Shown here one piece after another: positions 25,282-37,551 of a DNA stretch of 53,628 bases. The translations under genes were made by a program, and so were the position numbers. The first letter of the stretch is position 1; every line of letters starts with the position of its first letter. The notes under the pieces were generated by a model that was not told where the DNA came from, did no database searches, and saw only the letters and a program-made list of their open reading frames with translations. The stretch is from Purshia tridentata (taxonomy: Eukaryota; Streptophyta; Magnoliopsida; Rosales; Rosaceae), in contig QANT01002057.1 of assembly GCA_003254885.1 (NCBI GenBank), positions 1 to 53,628 on the forward strand, given 5' to 3'.

Positions 25282-28200
25282 CGTGCCCTCTCAGCTCTCG
25301 ATCCGAATCGAAGAGATCGATAGGGTTTCAGAAATTGGGATTAGGGGGTGCGCGATCGTAGATCGTATACCGTATATCGTCGATGTGCGCTCGTTTTGAA
25401 AATTGCAGAGGTTGAGCCGTTAGAGAGAGGAAAGGTGAGGCTTGGTTCCGGTGAGGGGGTTTGTTGGGGTCCGTTTTGACGCTGGACAGAATTACATTTC
25501 TATCCTTCACCTTTGAGCGACAAGGGGAGGTTGTTTGGGTGTTATTGTAAAAAGCAGAGTTTGTCTGTGATGAACATCAAACCAGCCTGTCGATAGCGAG
25601 GCGAGGCGGGCTCGAAACATGTAAGAAATCGCTCGTAAGCTCCGCGAGTCCGCGGGAAGAAAGCGTGTGACTTCCCTTATCGCAAGAATCTTTAATTAAA
25701 AAAGTGAGACAAACTTTTGACCAAACGAAAAGAGACCATATTTATTTATTTATTTTCTCGTTTATTTCAAAATTACTTAAAAGTGATTTCGTATTCAAAT
25801 TATGTTCAAAATAATTTAATGGAAATTAACAACAAAATTGTGATCAATACAATTTATATTAGATGAGTAGTTAGTTGATAATTTTGGATAATGAATTAAA
25901 TCGTGATATGTATTGTACTATTATGTGAGGAAGGGTGAGATTGTAGTTATGATTAGAATAGATCAACAACTCTTTTCTCTCTAATGTAATCAAAAAAATA
26001 TTTAAGTTTATTTACACATTTATCTTTTAAAACTATAATTTCTTTTCACTTCATTTCTTGAAAATTTATAAAGTAAAATTTTACCCCTTAAAATTTTATT
26101 TCATGTTATATATAATATGAAACCGTTAATTCTCTCAATTTCTCAATTTGAATCGATAACGTGACATCTATATAGCGGAGCAATTTCGTCATAAATTCAA
26201 ACATGCCATTAATAAAATTTATATTTTTGGATAATGGTGAATACGAGATAAATTTTTAGGGAGTAAGTTGAAATATTAAATTTGTAGGAATTGAAGTAAA
26301 ACAAAGTAATATTTTTATGAGATAAATGTGCTAATAAGACTAATATTTATATTAAAATATTGTGTGTCTTATTACTCATATGTTGAACATTCCATGTCAT
26401 CTTGAAATTTTATCTCCGCACTCATATGCTCATTACAGCAATGCTAAAATACGGATAAAATCAAGACTTGGGTCGTCTTATGAGAAATGCCATATATCTA
26501 GCTTGATAAGCTAATCCTAAAAGAAATGGAGATGTACAGGTTTCTCATATAATTAGAATGACTCTTGTACATCAGTTTTATTGATCTATATAAAGATAAT
26601 ACACTCTTCCTTTGAGGCTTCCAATATATTCTCCCCTTAAATCTTTACATTGGCAGATTGCAGTATTTTGGATTTGCTCTATATCTTCCGATGGCTTGTT
26701 TGATTTTTCTCAGTTTATTTTCTTGGTTCCACTACATTTTGCACCTGAGACTCTGAGGTGTAGTACTTGTCATACAGTTAAGGTTTGTGGAAAGACATCA
26801 TCCAAAGAAAAGCAAGGAGATCGAAGTATAATATGTGAAAATTTATAAATTTTCAATTTTCCTCATTTTTTTCAATCTTTTTTTTCTGAAAATTCTTACA
26901 TATTTGGGTCTGCTATATTGATTAGAGAAAGCCTTTTATTATCTACTCTTTTCAATTTGATATGTGGAATTTGGGACTCTTTGTTTTGTTCAAGCGATGA
27001 AATGCAAATTTAACAATGTCATGAAACGATAGCGTTCGTATGAATCTTCATTGAAATGGAACAATGCACTGATGTGCATGCATGCAACATTAATATTCAA
27101 AGCATAAAATGGTAGTAATTAATTTCAACTCAACGTGTCTTGATTAATGATATCATAATTTAACATGTCAAACTGCACATAGCCTCTCAAACTTGTTTAA
27201 ATTAAAAAAATCTCTGTAGCCTACACAACAAGGCTTGAAGCCTTGAATCCATAATGAAATAAATAATAATAATAATAAAGAGAACAAAAACTATGTACAT
27301 ATAAGACATGAACTTTTGTGTATCTGTAAATCAAATTAACATGCATTGCAATATTGCATCTAGATGCAATGTACACCATGATGTATAGCATATAAGGAGC
27401 TGCTAAAATTTCTGCATTCAGGTTATAATTCTCTGCAGCTTCATGATCTGCTCCTTACATTTTCAGCCGGGTTCGGAGTTTATACCATCTTCTCTTACAT
27501 ATTGTGCCAACCTTCCCTCTTTGCGTAGTAAATATCATCTTAATTTTCTTGGATTTCTGCTTTTTCTTGACCTGTAATTGGGGCAGTTCCCCCATCTGAT
27601 TTCAAAAATTGAATTACATGGGTGTACTGTCCTCCTGAGGTACCTGCTTCTTTCGTCTAAATTCGTAACTTTCTGAGTACCTGTTTGTCGTATATAATTA
27701 TTGCTTTGAAAAATTCTAAAATTAACAAGTTGAGTTCTCCTAAAAAAAAACTTTGACATGAGAAATTAATGATATTTGTGAGGGTGAACAGTTTTTTGTT
27801 GGGGGTAATTAAGGGGTCATTTGCATAAGTGCACCAAGCTAATATAAGTCATAACAAAAAAAAAGTTAAAATGTGTGGTCATATTCATAATAACCAAATA
27901 TTGTTGCTCTCTTTTTTTAGGCTTTGCCTAGCTATATCTTTGTTTTCTTTAACATTTTATCAAATCTAAAGTTGACCTCTCATGATTACTGATTGCGTAG
28001 AGTTTATGAGATGAGTGATGGTAAGAAAAACACATATAATTCGTGGTCTACTTTTTTTGTTGTTGGGATAACCCAACAGGTAGAACCCTATATAGTTAAT
28101 TCTCCAAAGGGATGTAACATCTAGTTATATTTTATAACAAATTATATTATAATATTACATAATGGTTAATATGAATTTTCTTTTCACATAAGGTCTTTGA

Positions 28201-30930
28201 AATTGTATCCCACTTTTGCCCATTGCATTTTTTTATTACTTATGGGTGTAAACTTATAGTGTTGTTCTTAATTTAGTTTAGAGTATAGAAATGAGGTTTA
28301 AAGTATATAAATAATCTTTAGGGTTTAGAACTATGATTCTAACCCGTTTTGCTACGTACGTAGCAATAAAACACAAACCTAATACATACAAATCTAACTA
28401 TACATAATAGTGTATGTTTATTACTTTATTGTGATTTTTTTGTTGTTGTCAATAATAACTAAAACGAAATTATGAAAAAATGCATTGATTGATATATAAC
28501 TTAAAATTTTTTTTATTAATTTGTTTGTAATTGACCATAAATTTTAATGAATAATTTGGCTTGTTGTCTTTCAGGAAAAACAAAGGATCTATTCCGGCCG
28601 GAGGCCTCTGGTATACTTCTTTAATCTGAAAAACACAAAGGATAAGAATATTAATATGGAAAATACAAGTGTTGCATGTGGAACACAGAACATTTTGATA
28701 ACGATTGTCTGCAATATTATTTTTTTATTAAATTTCTCTCTTTTGATGGTTTAAAATAATCAATCAAGCGATAGACTCAATAGTGGTACGTTAATCAAAT
28801 AGAACAGATATTATTTTGCATTCTTCAAATGACAGTAACATACATTCTCTAATCAATATCAATTTCTCTATATAATTCTAAAATCTTAAATTAAAACATA
28901 CTTGATCCTACTATTAAACAATCATTAGATCTAAAAACCTTAAATTTCTTAAACTGAAAAAGCACATATAGAAGAGTATAAAGAAGAAATATACAATCAT
29001 AATTACATCTCGCATTTTACAAATCAACAAACAAACGGAAACAAAAAATTGAAGATTTGAATCCCATAAACTCGTACTATATTAGACAACCAGTGCACAC
29101 TATATTAGAATCAACCGACCCTTTTCCATGAATTGTTCTTAAGTTGGTGGTTGTTCTTGGCAAAAAAAAAAAAAAGGAAATTACAAAGAAAAAAGAAAGT
29201 TGGTGGTGACTGGTTGTTTAATGTTCTTCAAGCTATATCTTGAGATTGGTTCTAGTTCTGTACCACCCTTTTTTGCAGACACCAATAACCTTCCATCTTT
29301 GTAATCCGAAGAAGGACCGAATACCTTCAATACTTTCCCTCACTTGTTTACGTAGCTGTCCCATGCATACAAAGATTTCCAAGTCCCGAAATCGATCGAT
29401 TGAGTTTGAGTGGTGTCAGTCGACGAAGTCGTCTCGATCTCTTGCTCTGATCCGATCAATTGTTTAATTTGCTGATCTGCTTATGGAGCCATATATGTTA
29501 ATGGTAGAGAGAGACTGCTTTTCCGGCTATATATAACTTGACTTGTAATGTCACCACCGGCACCGCAATGCAAGCTCAATTAGTGGATTCAGTTTTCGTG
29601 GAAGTTCGTTCACTGGTTTGATCTTCAGCGTGAACTACGATAAGGTTCGGTGCGTTTCCTTTGTTGAAAGTTGAAACCTTTGGGGCTATTATTTTAAATT
29701 TATTCAACAAACAATTTAATTAGTTCGGAATTGGCGCCACCCTACCGACGTGTTTCATTGGTTTATAACGTCAACTCTTCTTCTTGTTCACGGAAAGATA
29801 ATTAGTAAATAGTGGGAAATGGCTTCTGTTTTTTTTAAATAATTTTTTTTAATAAAAAAACCTATATTCTTTGAAGAATACAAAATTGTACATCTGATCT
29901 GACCCTATTTTTGTTTTATTTCTTTAAGTTTAAATATTATAAAATACAAGTTAAAAACAAAAAAACATAAATTTTAGCCATTACCTTAATCATATGGCAT
30001 TATTTGATCATGGCCATCATGCCACGATCATTTGCCAATGACATACCAATTGGAGGGAGGGTATGAAGAGGATAATTTTTTTGTTCCTAATTTTCTAAAC
30101 AAGAGTCGATAATTTTTGTTATGTGACTGTAATCTCATTTCACGTGATGATATACAGTTATCAATTTATTTAAATTTTGATAAGTATACAATTAGTAATA
30201 TCTAATATACTAAATTTTTTGTACATGTAACATGTTAATAAATGAGGGTTGTTTATATGCATACTATTCTTATTACACATCCTTTTAATTAATTTGTGAA
30301 ATTACAAAAGTCACCTAACGTGAAATGACCAAGAAGGACATAAAAAAACAAAAGGATGTGAGGATGTTTAAAGAAAAATTATTTAAAAATTAAAGTTATA
30401 TAAGTGTATAGTGAGAAAATGGTGTGCATTTAGCAACCTTATAATAAACTAAATATTATTCTTTGTACATGTAACATGTTAATAAACTTTAGACCCAGAA
30501 AAAAAAAAATGTTAATAAAGTAAATATTTCGTTATGGGCGATATAGTTTGTGTGGTGCTAGTGTTAGCCCAGCCCATTTACTCTTGTAGTAGCAAGTGAT
30601 GGGCCATTGGTCCACTTGTTTCAATCGTTTTAGAAGGAGTGAGTGAAGTGAAGCCCCCGGTACATGAAAAGTTTGTTAAAAAACCGTCACTCTCCGCAAC
30701 TACCATTCCAACGCAGAAGAAAGACCGATTGGTGAGTCTTCTCGGCTACTCACCCGCGTCCCCCATGAACCTTCTTCTTCAGACACCAGGTGCGTTCACC
30801 TTACACCCCGTCTCGGGTTAGGGTTTGGGCTCTGAATATTGGAATTGTTTTCTTCATTTTCCTCGCTCTCTCTCTTTCTCTCTCTCTTTCTATCTTCCTC
30901 TGCTTCCCTCGCTTTTCTGGTCTCTCTACA
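25282..30930. other. Large divergent intergenic region between the LMBR1-like and APD genes
   Basis: 5.6 kb without a supported gene. The first ~350 bp (25282-25680) are GC-richer and contain the leader and promoter side of the LMBR1-like gene. 25700-28600 is AT-rich. 29220-29660 is somewhat GC-richer, with open frames on both strands that I cannot match to a family. 30600-30930 holds the APD promoter and leader with a long CT-rich tract (30862-30920). No tRNA, rRNA or intact transposon gene is recognised. Confidence 0.55.
30765..30821 (+). promoter_or_regulatory. Upstream ORF (18 codons) and telo-box before the APD gene
   Basis: An ATG at 30765 opens an 18-codon frame ending at the stop at 30819-30821, 109 bp before the main ATG. 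A telo-box TTAGGGTTT (30818-30826) overlaps its stop. Telo-boxes are common near transcription starts of plant housekeeping genes. Whether the transcript begins upstream of 30765 is unknown, so the uORF is only potential. Confidence 0.4.
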
Positions 30931-33900
30931 ATGGAAGAAGGACAACGAAGTCAGAGTTCATCATATTCTTCTTCTTCTGATGCTTTGATCCATAGGGACA
31001 TATCGGGTACCGCTGGGACGTCGTCTTCATCGAGCGCTTCGCAGGTTCGCGAAGAGGAGGAGGAGGAGGAGGAGAATCACAATCAGTATGAGCGGCAGCA
31101 ACACCACCATTTCCGACATCCGGAGCTAGAGCACCCCGAAATCGGCAATGAAATTGGGACCTCTTACAGAGCAAACGACTACTCGGCATTCGATGAGGCA
31201 TCGACGGTGATTCGGGACGACACGTGGTCCTGCATCATCGTCCTCCTCACCTTCTGGTTCTTTGGTTTGTATCTAATTTTCAATTAACGTAACATAATTG
31301 TTATTTTTTTTTTTCGATTTTGTTCGTAATTTGATAGTACCTGAATGTTGCAGTATCGATGACTTTGATTTTGGGAGTCTATGGCTCTTCGAGTTTACAG
31401 CTTGGTCCTAATTGCTCAATTCTTCTGAAACCTAACCCCATTTTTGTGCAGTCTATAAAGGTGGGTTTGCACTCACCGTACCCATTGTCCATTTTTACTG
31501 GTTCCTACTCTTTGGTTAATGGGTTGGTTTTATATTAGGTGGAACAGCTGAATATCTCAAAGCCCGGGCCTATACTATATGGTTTCTATAACACTCCACC
31601 ACTTGATACTGAAACTACTTGGTCAGAAACGCAAAGTGTCTCAGTTCCAGTTGATACTCATAAGGCAAATTTGCTTTTTGTGCAATTTTCTTTCGTTTTG
31701 TCAAAACAATTTTCTAAATATTATTTTGAACCTGTAGTTGTTGTTGATTAGGTGGATAATTTACTCTGCGTCTTCTTCTTCAGGACTGGATATATTTCCT
31801 AAATGAGGGGTCTAAAATAAGTATATCATACAGCGTGAACTCTCCGAGCTTATCTATCTTTCTTGTTATTGCTCAAGGTATATATACTCAAATAATGTTT
31901 TGGTTTTCCATACTAACGTAGCTTGTTCTTCATGTTAGAAATACCCATGCCAGTTAGACTTCATGTTTACTATTACACCAATGGGAATTAATATCTTCGT
32001 TCATCTTTTCACCTAACTTTGAGTATGTTTTGGTTAGTGTAAGGGGCCATTAAGGGAATTGGAATACAAAGTGTTTAATTTGGTGATGGTTGCTTTTGCA
32101 GTCATTGCCCCTCCAATCAAATGATGGATAGATACCTATGAATGCCAATCTGTAGACAGAAAGCCATATAAGTAAAACCAAGACGAGAAACTTTTTAACT
32201 GAAGTCACAATTAGTCTTTTACAGGACCTATTTTTCTTGCTGCATTTCTCTATCTTTTTTCTCCTCTTTCTTTTACCTTGGTCTGTGTGCACAATTTGAA
32301 ACTTCCCTTCTCAGCAGTTTTTTCTTTCCTTTTAACTGATTTCAAAATCCATTCGACCACCATAGCATTCTGATAGCACATTGCAGGTAAAGAAGGCCTC
32401 GCTCAATGGCTTGAAGAACCCACATATCCTAATACTACTTTATCATGGAACTTCATTCATGGTGAGACTAAATTGGGGAAATATGTACTATATTTTTTTA
32501 ATTTTCTATTAAAAAAATACTAGTACTATACTGATGTCGGTAAATGCTTCTTCACAGGAAGTGGTATGATTGACCAGGAGATATCAAAGTCTTCTAGTTA
32601 CTATGTTTCTGTGGGTAACTTGAACTCAGAGGATGTGGAGGTAATGGTGGAACTTGTAAACTATAAGCATATTGTAGCTATTGTGATGTTTTCTTCCCAC
32701 CCATTTACGCTATTCACTTGGATTCATCTTTACATTGAACAGGTGCAATTAAACTTCACGGTGAATGCTTTATTGTATGATACAAGTGAAGCTTTTTACA
32801 AATGTACTTTCACAGATGTGTCCTGTAGCTTGAAAATTTTTTTTCCCAAGGGGAATGCAGCTGTGTTAACCTCTCCTGGTCCAGAGCAGGTAAACCTGTA
32901 ACTGAGTTCACTATCAAAGAAAGATACCTCCCCAGAAACTTGTATTCAGTAGGTTCTTAACCCTTAGTCTTACATTTATTTTTGATGCCCCAGGATATAC
33001 CCAGTGACAACCAGTATGTTAAACTGTCATATGGACCAAGATGGGCCACATACATTGTTGGTATAGGTAGACTCATTCTCCTATGTTTCTGCTAATGGAA
33101 CCTTTATATATCAATCTTGTACTATATTTAATTTTCTTACCTGTAGGTGGGATGACTGTGCTCATGTTATTCGCCTTCAGCTTCTTGAACAAATTCCGAT
33201 GTACCAATGAAGATGGAGCAAGAATGCAACATGAGGAGTTCAGATCTGAGAGAGCCCCATTGCTTTCATACAAAGATGATGATCAATCAAGTTGGGGTTC
33301 ATCTTATGATTCTACCTCGAACGATGGTGGGGATCTTGAAGACCTTCTGGCATTAGGTTCTCTTGAAGGAAAGTCATTAAGAGACGGTGAAAGTAATAAT
33401 ACTCGTCGCCTTTGTGCAATTTGCTTTGATGCTCCTAGGGACTGTTTTTTCCTTCCTTGTGGGCACTGTGTGGCTTGCTTTGCATGTGCAACAAGGTATT
33501 ATTCTCTACTGTTTCTATATGTCATTTTTTGATTGTTGAAGTTGCTCTATGCTTAGCCCTGAAAGAAGTCCTCAAACTAGTTACAATACATGAGCGCAGG
33601 AGTGTTTAAAAATACTAGTAAAAACAGTGTCTCTTGCATCATATTTGGGTTAAGAAAGCAATATGCTACACAAATGGCTTTGTGAAATGTGAGTTCTTAA
33701 TAAGGACAAGTTAGAGGCCTCTACTTTTGAATAAGACAACTTAGACTTGGAAGTTTGGAACGACTCTTTGACGAAATTTAGTTTCATATATTATGATGGT
33801 GTAGATATGGTTTGTGTATTCACAGCTATATATTAAGTTGAAAATAAGTGATGTTTATGTAAGTTATTCTGTCAAACCCTGAACCAGTTCCAAGTTTACT

Positions 33901-34238
33901 TACTGAGAAAATGCCAACTTAACTATGGATCCGTACTTCATTATCATTGTGGAATTCAATCTCAATATGTTCATAACCTGTCAGAGGATTGCAATTGTGT
34001 TGATCATTGAACATAGCAAACAATCTGGCTTTTGTCATTTTTCAAGTCAATTCCTTTATAACCTTATTCTTTGAATAGCAGTACTTGGCACCCATTTTGG
34101 CTATTTAAGAAGCCTATACAGAATCCGATTTAATGATTGATTATTTATTCCAATTTTTGCAGGATAGCAGAGGCAGCTGCTACTTGTCCTATTTGTCGTA
34201 GGAACATAAAAAAGGTGAGGAAGATTTTTACAGTGTAA
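30931..34238 (+). CDS. APD2: APD-type membrane RING E3 ubiquitin ligase, 10 exons, 487 aa
   Basis: Resembles Arabidopsis ABERRANT POLLEN DEVELOPMENT proteins, intracellular-membrane E3 ligases needed for pollen mitosis II. Exons: 30931-31264, 31354-31460, 31539-31664, 31784-31877, 32387-32461, 32558-32640, 32743-32889, 32994-33066, 33147-33495, 34163-34238, with phases consistent. The first ~95 residues are low complexity (Ser runs, a run of eight Glu, His-rich). A transmembrane span lies at about 101-122, a long lumenal region between, and a second span at about 339-360. An acidic linker follows, then a C3HC4 RING at the C terminus (C436, C439, C451, H453, C457, C460, C471, C474). Intron 3 needs a GC donor (31665). 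The start is the first in-frame ATG. Symbol by similarity and synteny; another APD member is possible. Confidence 0.9.
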
Positions 34239-36527
34239 GTAATTCACACCTTGTACGACTGGTACGCTCCATTGCTTTACTGCCTACGAATAGAATTGAT
34301 TAAGCTAATTTAAGCTGGTTATCTGGGTAGTTTCTGAGTGTGGATTGGCCATGCCTTGTGGTTTTTCAGTGGCTTTCCCTTATGTAACTTTATCTCCCAG
34401 TATAGAAATTCTCAATACACACAGAGGATATGTAATTCGAAGGTGTCTATTCTTTTCCTCACGTTTATACTTAGGTTGGGTTGAGTTATTCATATTTTAT
34501 TGAAATCTTCCCCGGTAATAACGGTGTTGATGTATATTTTTCTTTAACCATTCTTAAAGACCGTTTTTGCTTTTGAGCTCAAACCATATGCAAGTTCCAT
34601 ATTTGATATATTAACATCATCTGTTTATTATTTATGCTAGTAAAAGTAGAATAATGTTTGGGTTCACGTCCGTATTTGTCAATCTTATCTTTACTAATTT
34701 CGTGTTAGACAGATATCATGTCATAGTGTCTTGCTTTTAATTGTCACTCTTAATTAAAATATGTTATTGCTTCTCCTCTGTCAAGGATTCAGTGTTTAAA
34801 TACCTTTATAACGTGATTTACATAGAGAGAGAGCCAAAATAGTTATACACTCGTGATGGTAAAGTTTTTCACATGCCTTTGAGATACACGACTTGGGACT
34901 TGGGATGTAGTTTATAGGATTTTAAGCATCTCTCAAGTGTTCTAAGTTTTTGTAGCTTCCTTTTTTTAACTTCTTGTTAAGATTTCAATGCTATGGGAAG
35001 AAATATTTATACATCAAAAAACCTACACCAGGTATTGCTCCACAGAATGAAGTGGAGGCGGCGAGAAAAACTTCAAGGCATAAATGAAATATACTCAGTC
35101 TCCAACAACCACAGGATTGTCAAGGCATAAATAACTAAAAGTATTCAAACTCTAGGTTCTTTCAGGCCCTCCAAAACCTAAAGAATTAAATATCAATGTA
35201 CCATTGAAAGTTAAAAAAAAAAAAAAAAGTAAAGTGGCACAAAGATTTGCTTTCTCTACTAAAATAATTATAAAACTAAGATTTGGTTTCGTCCTCGTGA
35301 AAGAGACGGTCCAATAATCAAACTCTTAGGAAGCGCTATTACCAAAATCTAACAAAAAGATAATATTAAATAATGCAAGAGGAAGAGCCCAAGTTGAAGA
35401 CGCCCTTGTTCTTTTCCGCACCAAGCTTGTGTGTGCATGCGTAGTCAAAAGGTCCTCAAATATCTCACGAAAATAATATTGAAACTAGGTACTTAATCCT
35501 AAATTTCTATATTAAATAATGCAAGAGGAAGAGCCCAAGTTGAAGACGCCCTTGTTCTTTTCCGCACCAAGCGTGTGTGTGCATGTGTAGTCAAAAGGTC
35601 CTCAAATATCTCACGAAAATAAGAAAAATCGGAAATATAAAAATGTCAACAAAAGATTTAATTTACCACATGCGAAGCCAAACATTTTTACAAAAATTTC
35701 TACGCAATGGGCTTAAATATTGGTCATAAAATACAACATTTTTTAGTTATGAACCCAAATTTTTTTATAAGCTACAAAATTTCTTTTAACCTAAATGGAA
35801 AATGGGTTGTTGTCAACTTGTCTTTGAGTGAAATATGAGAAGTTAGTAGTTGATAAGTGAAGGTTATGGATAAGGATTCAAATTCTCCATTTAAATTTGT
35901 TTTTCTACTTGTTTATGCTTATTTGTTTATGGTAAACTTTAGATAATAAACTAAACACAAAAACATCCGGTCATGAATGTTTGAGCCAAATTTATATTGA
36001 GATTACAATTTATGGTAACAGTAGCACAGTCTCGCTGTTGTTTAACAACTGTGGACAACCCACATCTCACATCCAATTTACTTAACCCCTCATCTTAGTG
36101 AAAAGTGTTGGTTGCATTTTTTGTGTAATTAATGTATTTTCATACAAATTTCGTAGGGAGTGGAATTGTGATATAATATAAATATAATAAACAAATCCTC
36201 ATTTTTATTTGTTGGTAGTCACAAATCCTCATATTCAAGGTACATTTTTATCACCAACCACTGGAATCCCTAGTCCCCACGTAGCAAAACTATTCGGCAC
36301 ATTAAAATGCGTGGCCTGGACTCAAACCAAATCCCAAGTGGGCGAGTTCGTTGCTACTCAGTATCGTTTACCATTCTCTGAACCGTCCGATTTACATACT
36401 TCACACTGTCAACACAATCTGACGGGTATTACTAAATCTCACTATCGTACCCCACCTTTGAACCCACGCGATCTGACCTCGCGTAGCATCCACCTCCAAC
36501 TTTCTTAGAACCATTCAAACACCAGCC
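34239..36527. other. Intergenic region between the APD and PDX1 genes
   Basis: About 2.3 kb with no supported gene. It holds the APD 3' UTR at the left and the PDX1 promoter at the right. Between them are a poly(A) tract (35212-35228), a pair of ~114-bp direct repeats (listed separately) and an AT-rich part with aagctacaaaattt resembling the repeat near 840. Confidence 0.55.
35363..35622. repeat. Pair of nearly identical ~114-bp direct repeats
   Basis: 35363-35476 and 35509-35622 are almost identical (differences such as aagcttgtgtg versus aagcgtgtgtg and gcatgcgtag versus gcatgtgtag), offset by 146 bp with 32 unique bases between. The block contains gcaagaggaagagcccaag and tcaaaaggtcctcaaatat. 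No coding sequence is visible in it. Confidence 0.9.
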
Positions 36528-36621
36528 TATATAAACCCCTCCAATCCATTCCCCTCCCAGAACCCTCGCCACCCTCTCTTCTCTCTCTCTCTCTTTATCT
36601 CTTCACTTTTTCTCTCTAGAA
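36528..36621 (+). promoter_or_regulatory. PDX1 core promoter and CT-rich leader
   Basis: TATATAAA at 36528-36535 lies 87 bp before the ATG, a typical plant TATA box. It would place transcription start near 36560, giving a leader of about 60 bases. The leader is strongly pyrimidine-rich (TTCTCTCTCTCT-type), as in many highly expressed plant genes. Confidence 0.7.
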
Positions 36622-37551
36622 ATGGCAGGTTCCGGAGTGGTAGCGGTTTACGGAAACGGAGCAATCACCGAGAGCAAGCAGTCCCCGTTCTCGGTCAAGG
36701 TGGGCCTGGCCCAAATGCTCCGCGGCGGCGTCATAATGGACGTCGTGAACGCCGAGCAGGCTCGCGTCGCCGAGGAGGCCGGCGCGTGCGCCGTCATGGC
36801 CCTGGAGCGCGTGCCTGCCGACATCCGAGCCCAAGGCGGCGTGGCCCGAATGTCCGACCCGCAACTCATCAAGGAAATCAAGCAGGCCGTGACCATACCC
36901 GTCATGGCCAAGGCTCGCATTGGCCACTTCGTCGAGGCCCAAATCCTCGAAGCCATTGGCGTCGATTACGTGGACGAGAGCGAGGTCCTAACCCTAGCCG
37001 ACGAGGACAACCACATAAACAAGCACAATTTCAGGATTCCCTTCGTCTGCGGCTGCCGGAACCTCGGCGAGGCCCTGAGGCGAGTTCGGGAGGGCGCGGC
37101 GATGATTCGGACCAAGGGCGAGGCTGGCACCGGGAATATCATCGAGGCGGTGCGGCACGTGAGGTCCGTGATGGGGGACATTAGGGTTTTGCGGAACATG
37201 GACGACGACGAGGTCTTCACGTTCGCGAAGAAGATTGCGGCGCCGTACGATTTGGTGATGCAGACAAAGCAGCTCGGGAGGCTTCCGGTGGTGCACTTCG
37301 CCGCCGGCGGAGTGGCGACGCCAGCAGACGCGGCGCTGATGATGCAGCTGGGTTGCGACGGTGTTTTTGTCGGGTCAGGTGTGTTCAAGAGTGGTGACCC
37401 AGCAAAACGGGCCAGGGCGATTGTGCAGGCTGTGACCCATTACAGAGACCCGGATGTGCTAGCTGAGGTGAGCTGCGGGTTGGGCGAGGCCATGGTGGGG
37501 TTGAATTTGAATGATGGGAAGGTCGAGAGGTTTGCGAATCGGTCTGAGTAA
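36622..37551 (+). CDS. PDX1: Pyridoxal 5'-phosphate synthase subunit PDX1, single exon, 309 aa
   Basis: Synthase subunit of the DXP-independent vitamin B6 pathway. It condenses a pentose phosphate and a triose phosphate with ammonia from the glutaminase PDX2 to give PLP, and acts in the cytosol as a double-hexamer core. The (beta/alpha)8 sequence is complete, with the conserved GGVIMDV (D40), the first Schiff-base lysine in [11 protein letters not shown] (K97), the phosphate-binding GEAGTGN and the second lysine in MIRTKGEAG (K165), and the tail ERFANRSE. 309 aa equals the length of Arabidopsis PDX1.3, which is also intronless. The reading frame is GC-rich, especially at third positions, in contrast to its surroundings, which is why long shadow frames appear on the other strand. 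Neighbour of ESP4, as in Arabidopsis. Very secure call. Confidence 0.98.
   Translation: MAGSGVVAVYGNGAITESKQSPFSVKVGLAQMLRGGVIMDVVNAEQARVAEEAGACAVMALERVPADIRAQGGVARMSDPQLIKEIKQAVTIPVMAKARIGHFVEAQILEAIGVDYVDESEVLTLADEDNHINKHNFRIPFVCGCRNLGEALRRVREGAAMIRTKGEAGTGNIIEAVRHVRSVMGDIRVLRNMDDDEVFTFAKKIAAPYDLVMQTKQLGRLPVVHFAAGGVATPADAALMMQLGCDGVFVGSGVFKSGDPAKRARAIVQAVTHYRDPDVLAEVSCGLGEAMVGLNLNDGKVERFANRSE

Noticed and set aside
30790..30930. In-frame extension of the APD protein upstream of 30931
   Set aside because: It would have to begin at a GTG and encodes a CT-tract product ([12 protein letters not shown]). The first ATG is 30931.
36616..37388. Long open frames antisense to PDX1 and in a second plus frame
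   Set aside because: They are by-products of the high GC content of the PDX1 coding sequence. None shows family features, and PDX1 is certain.
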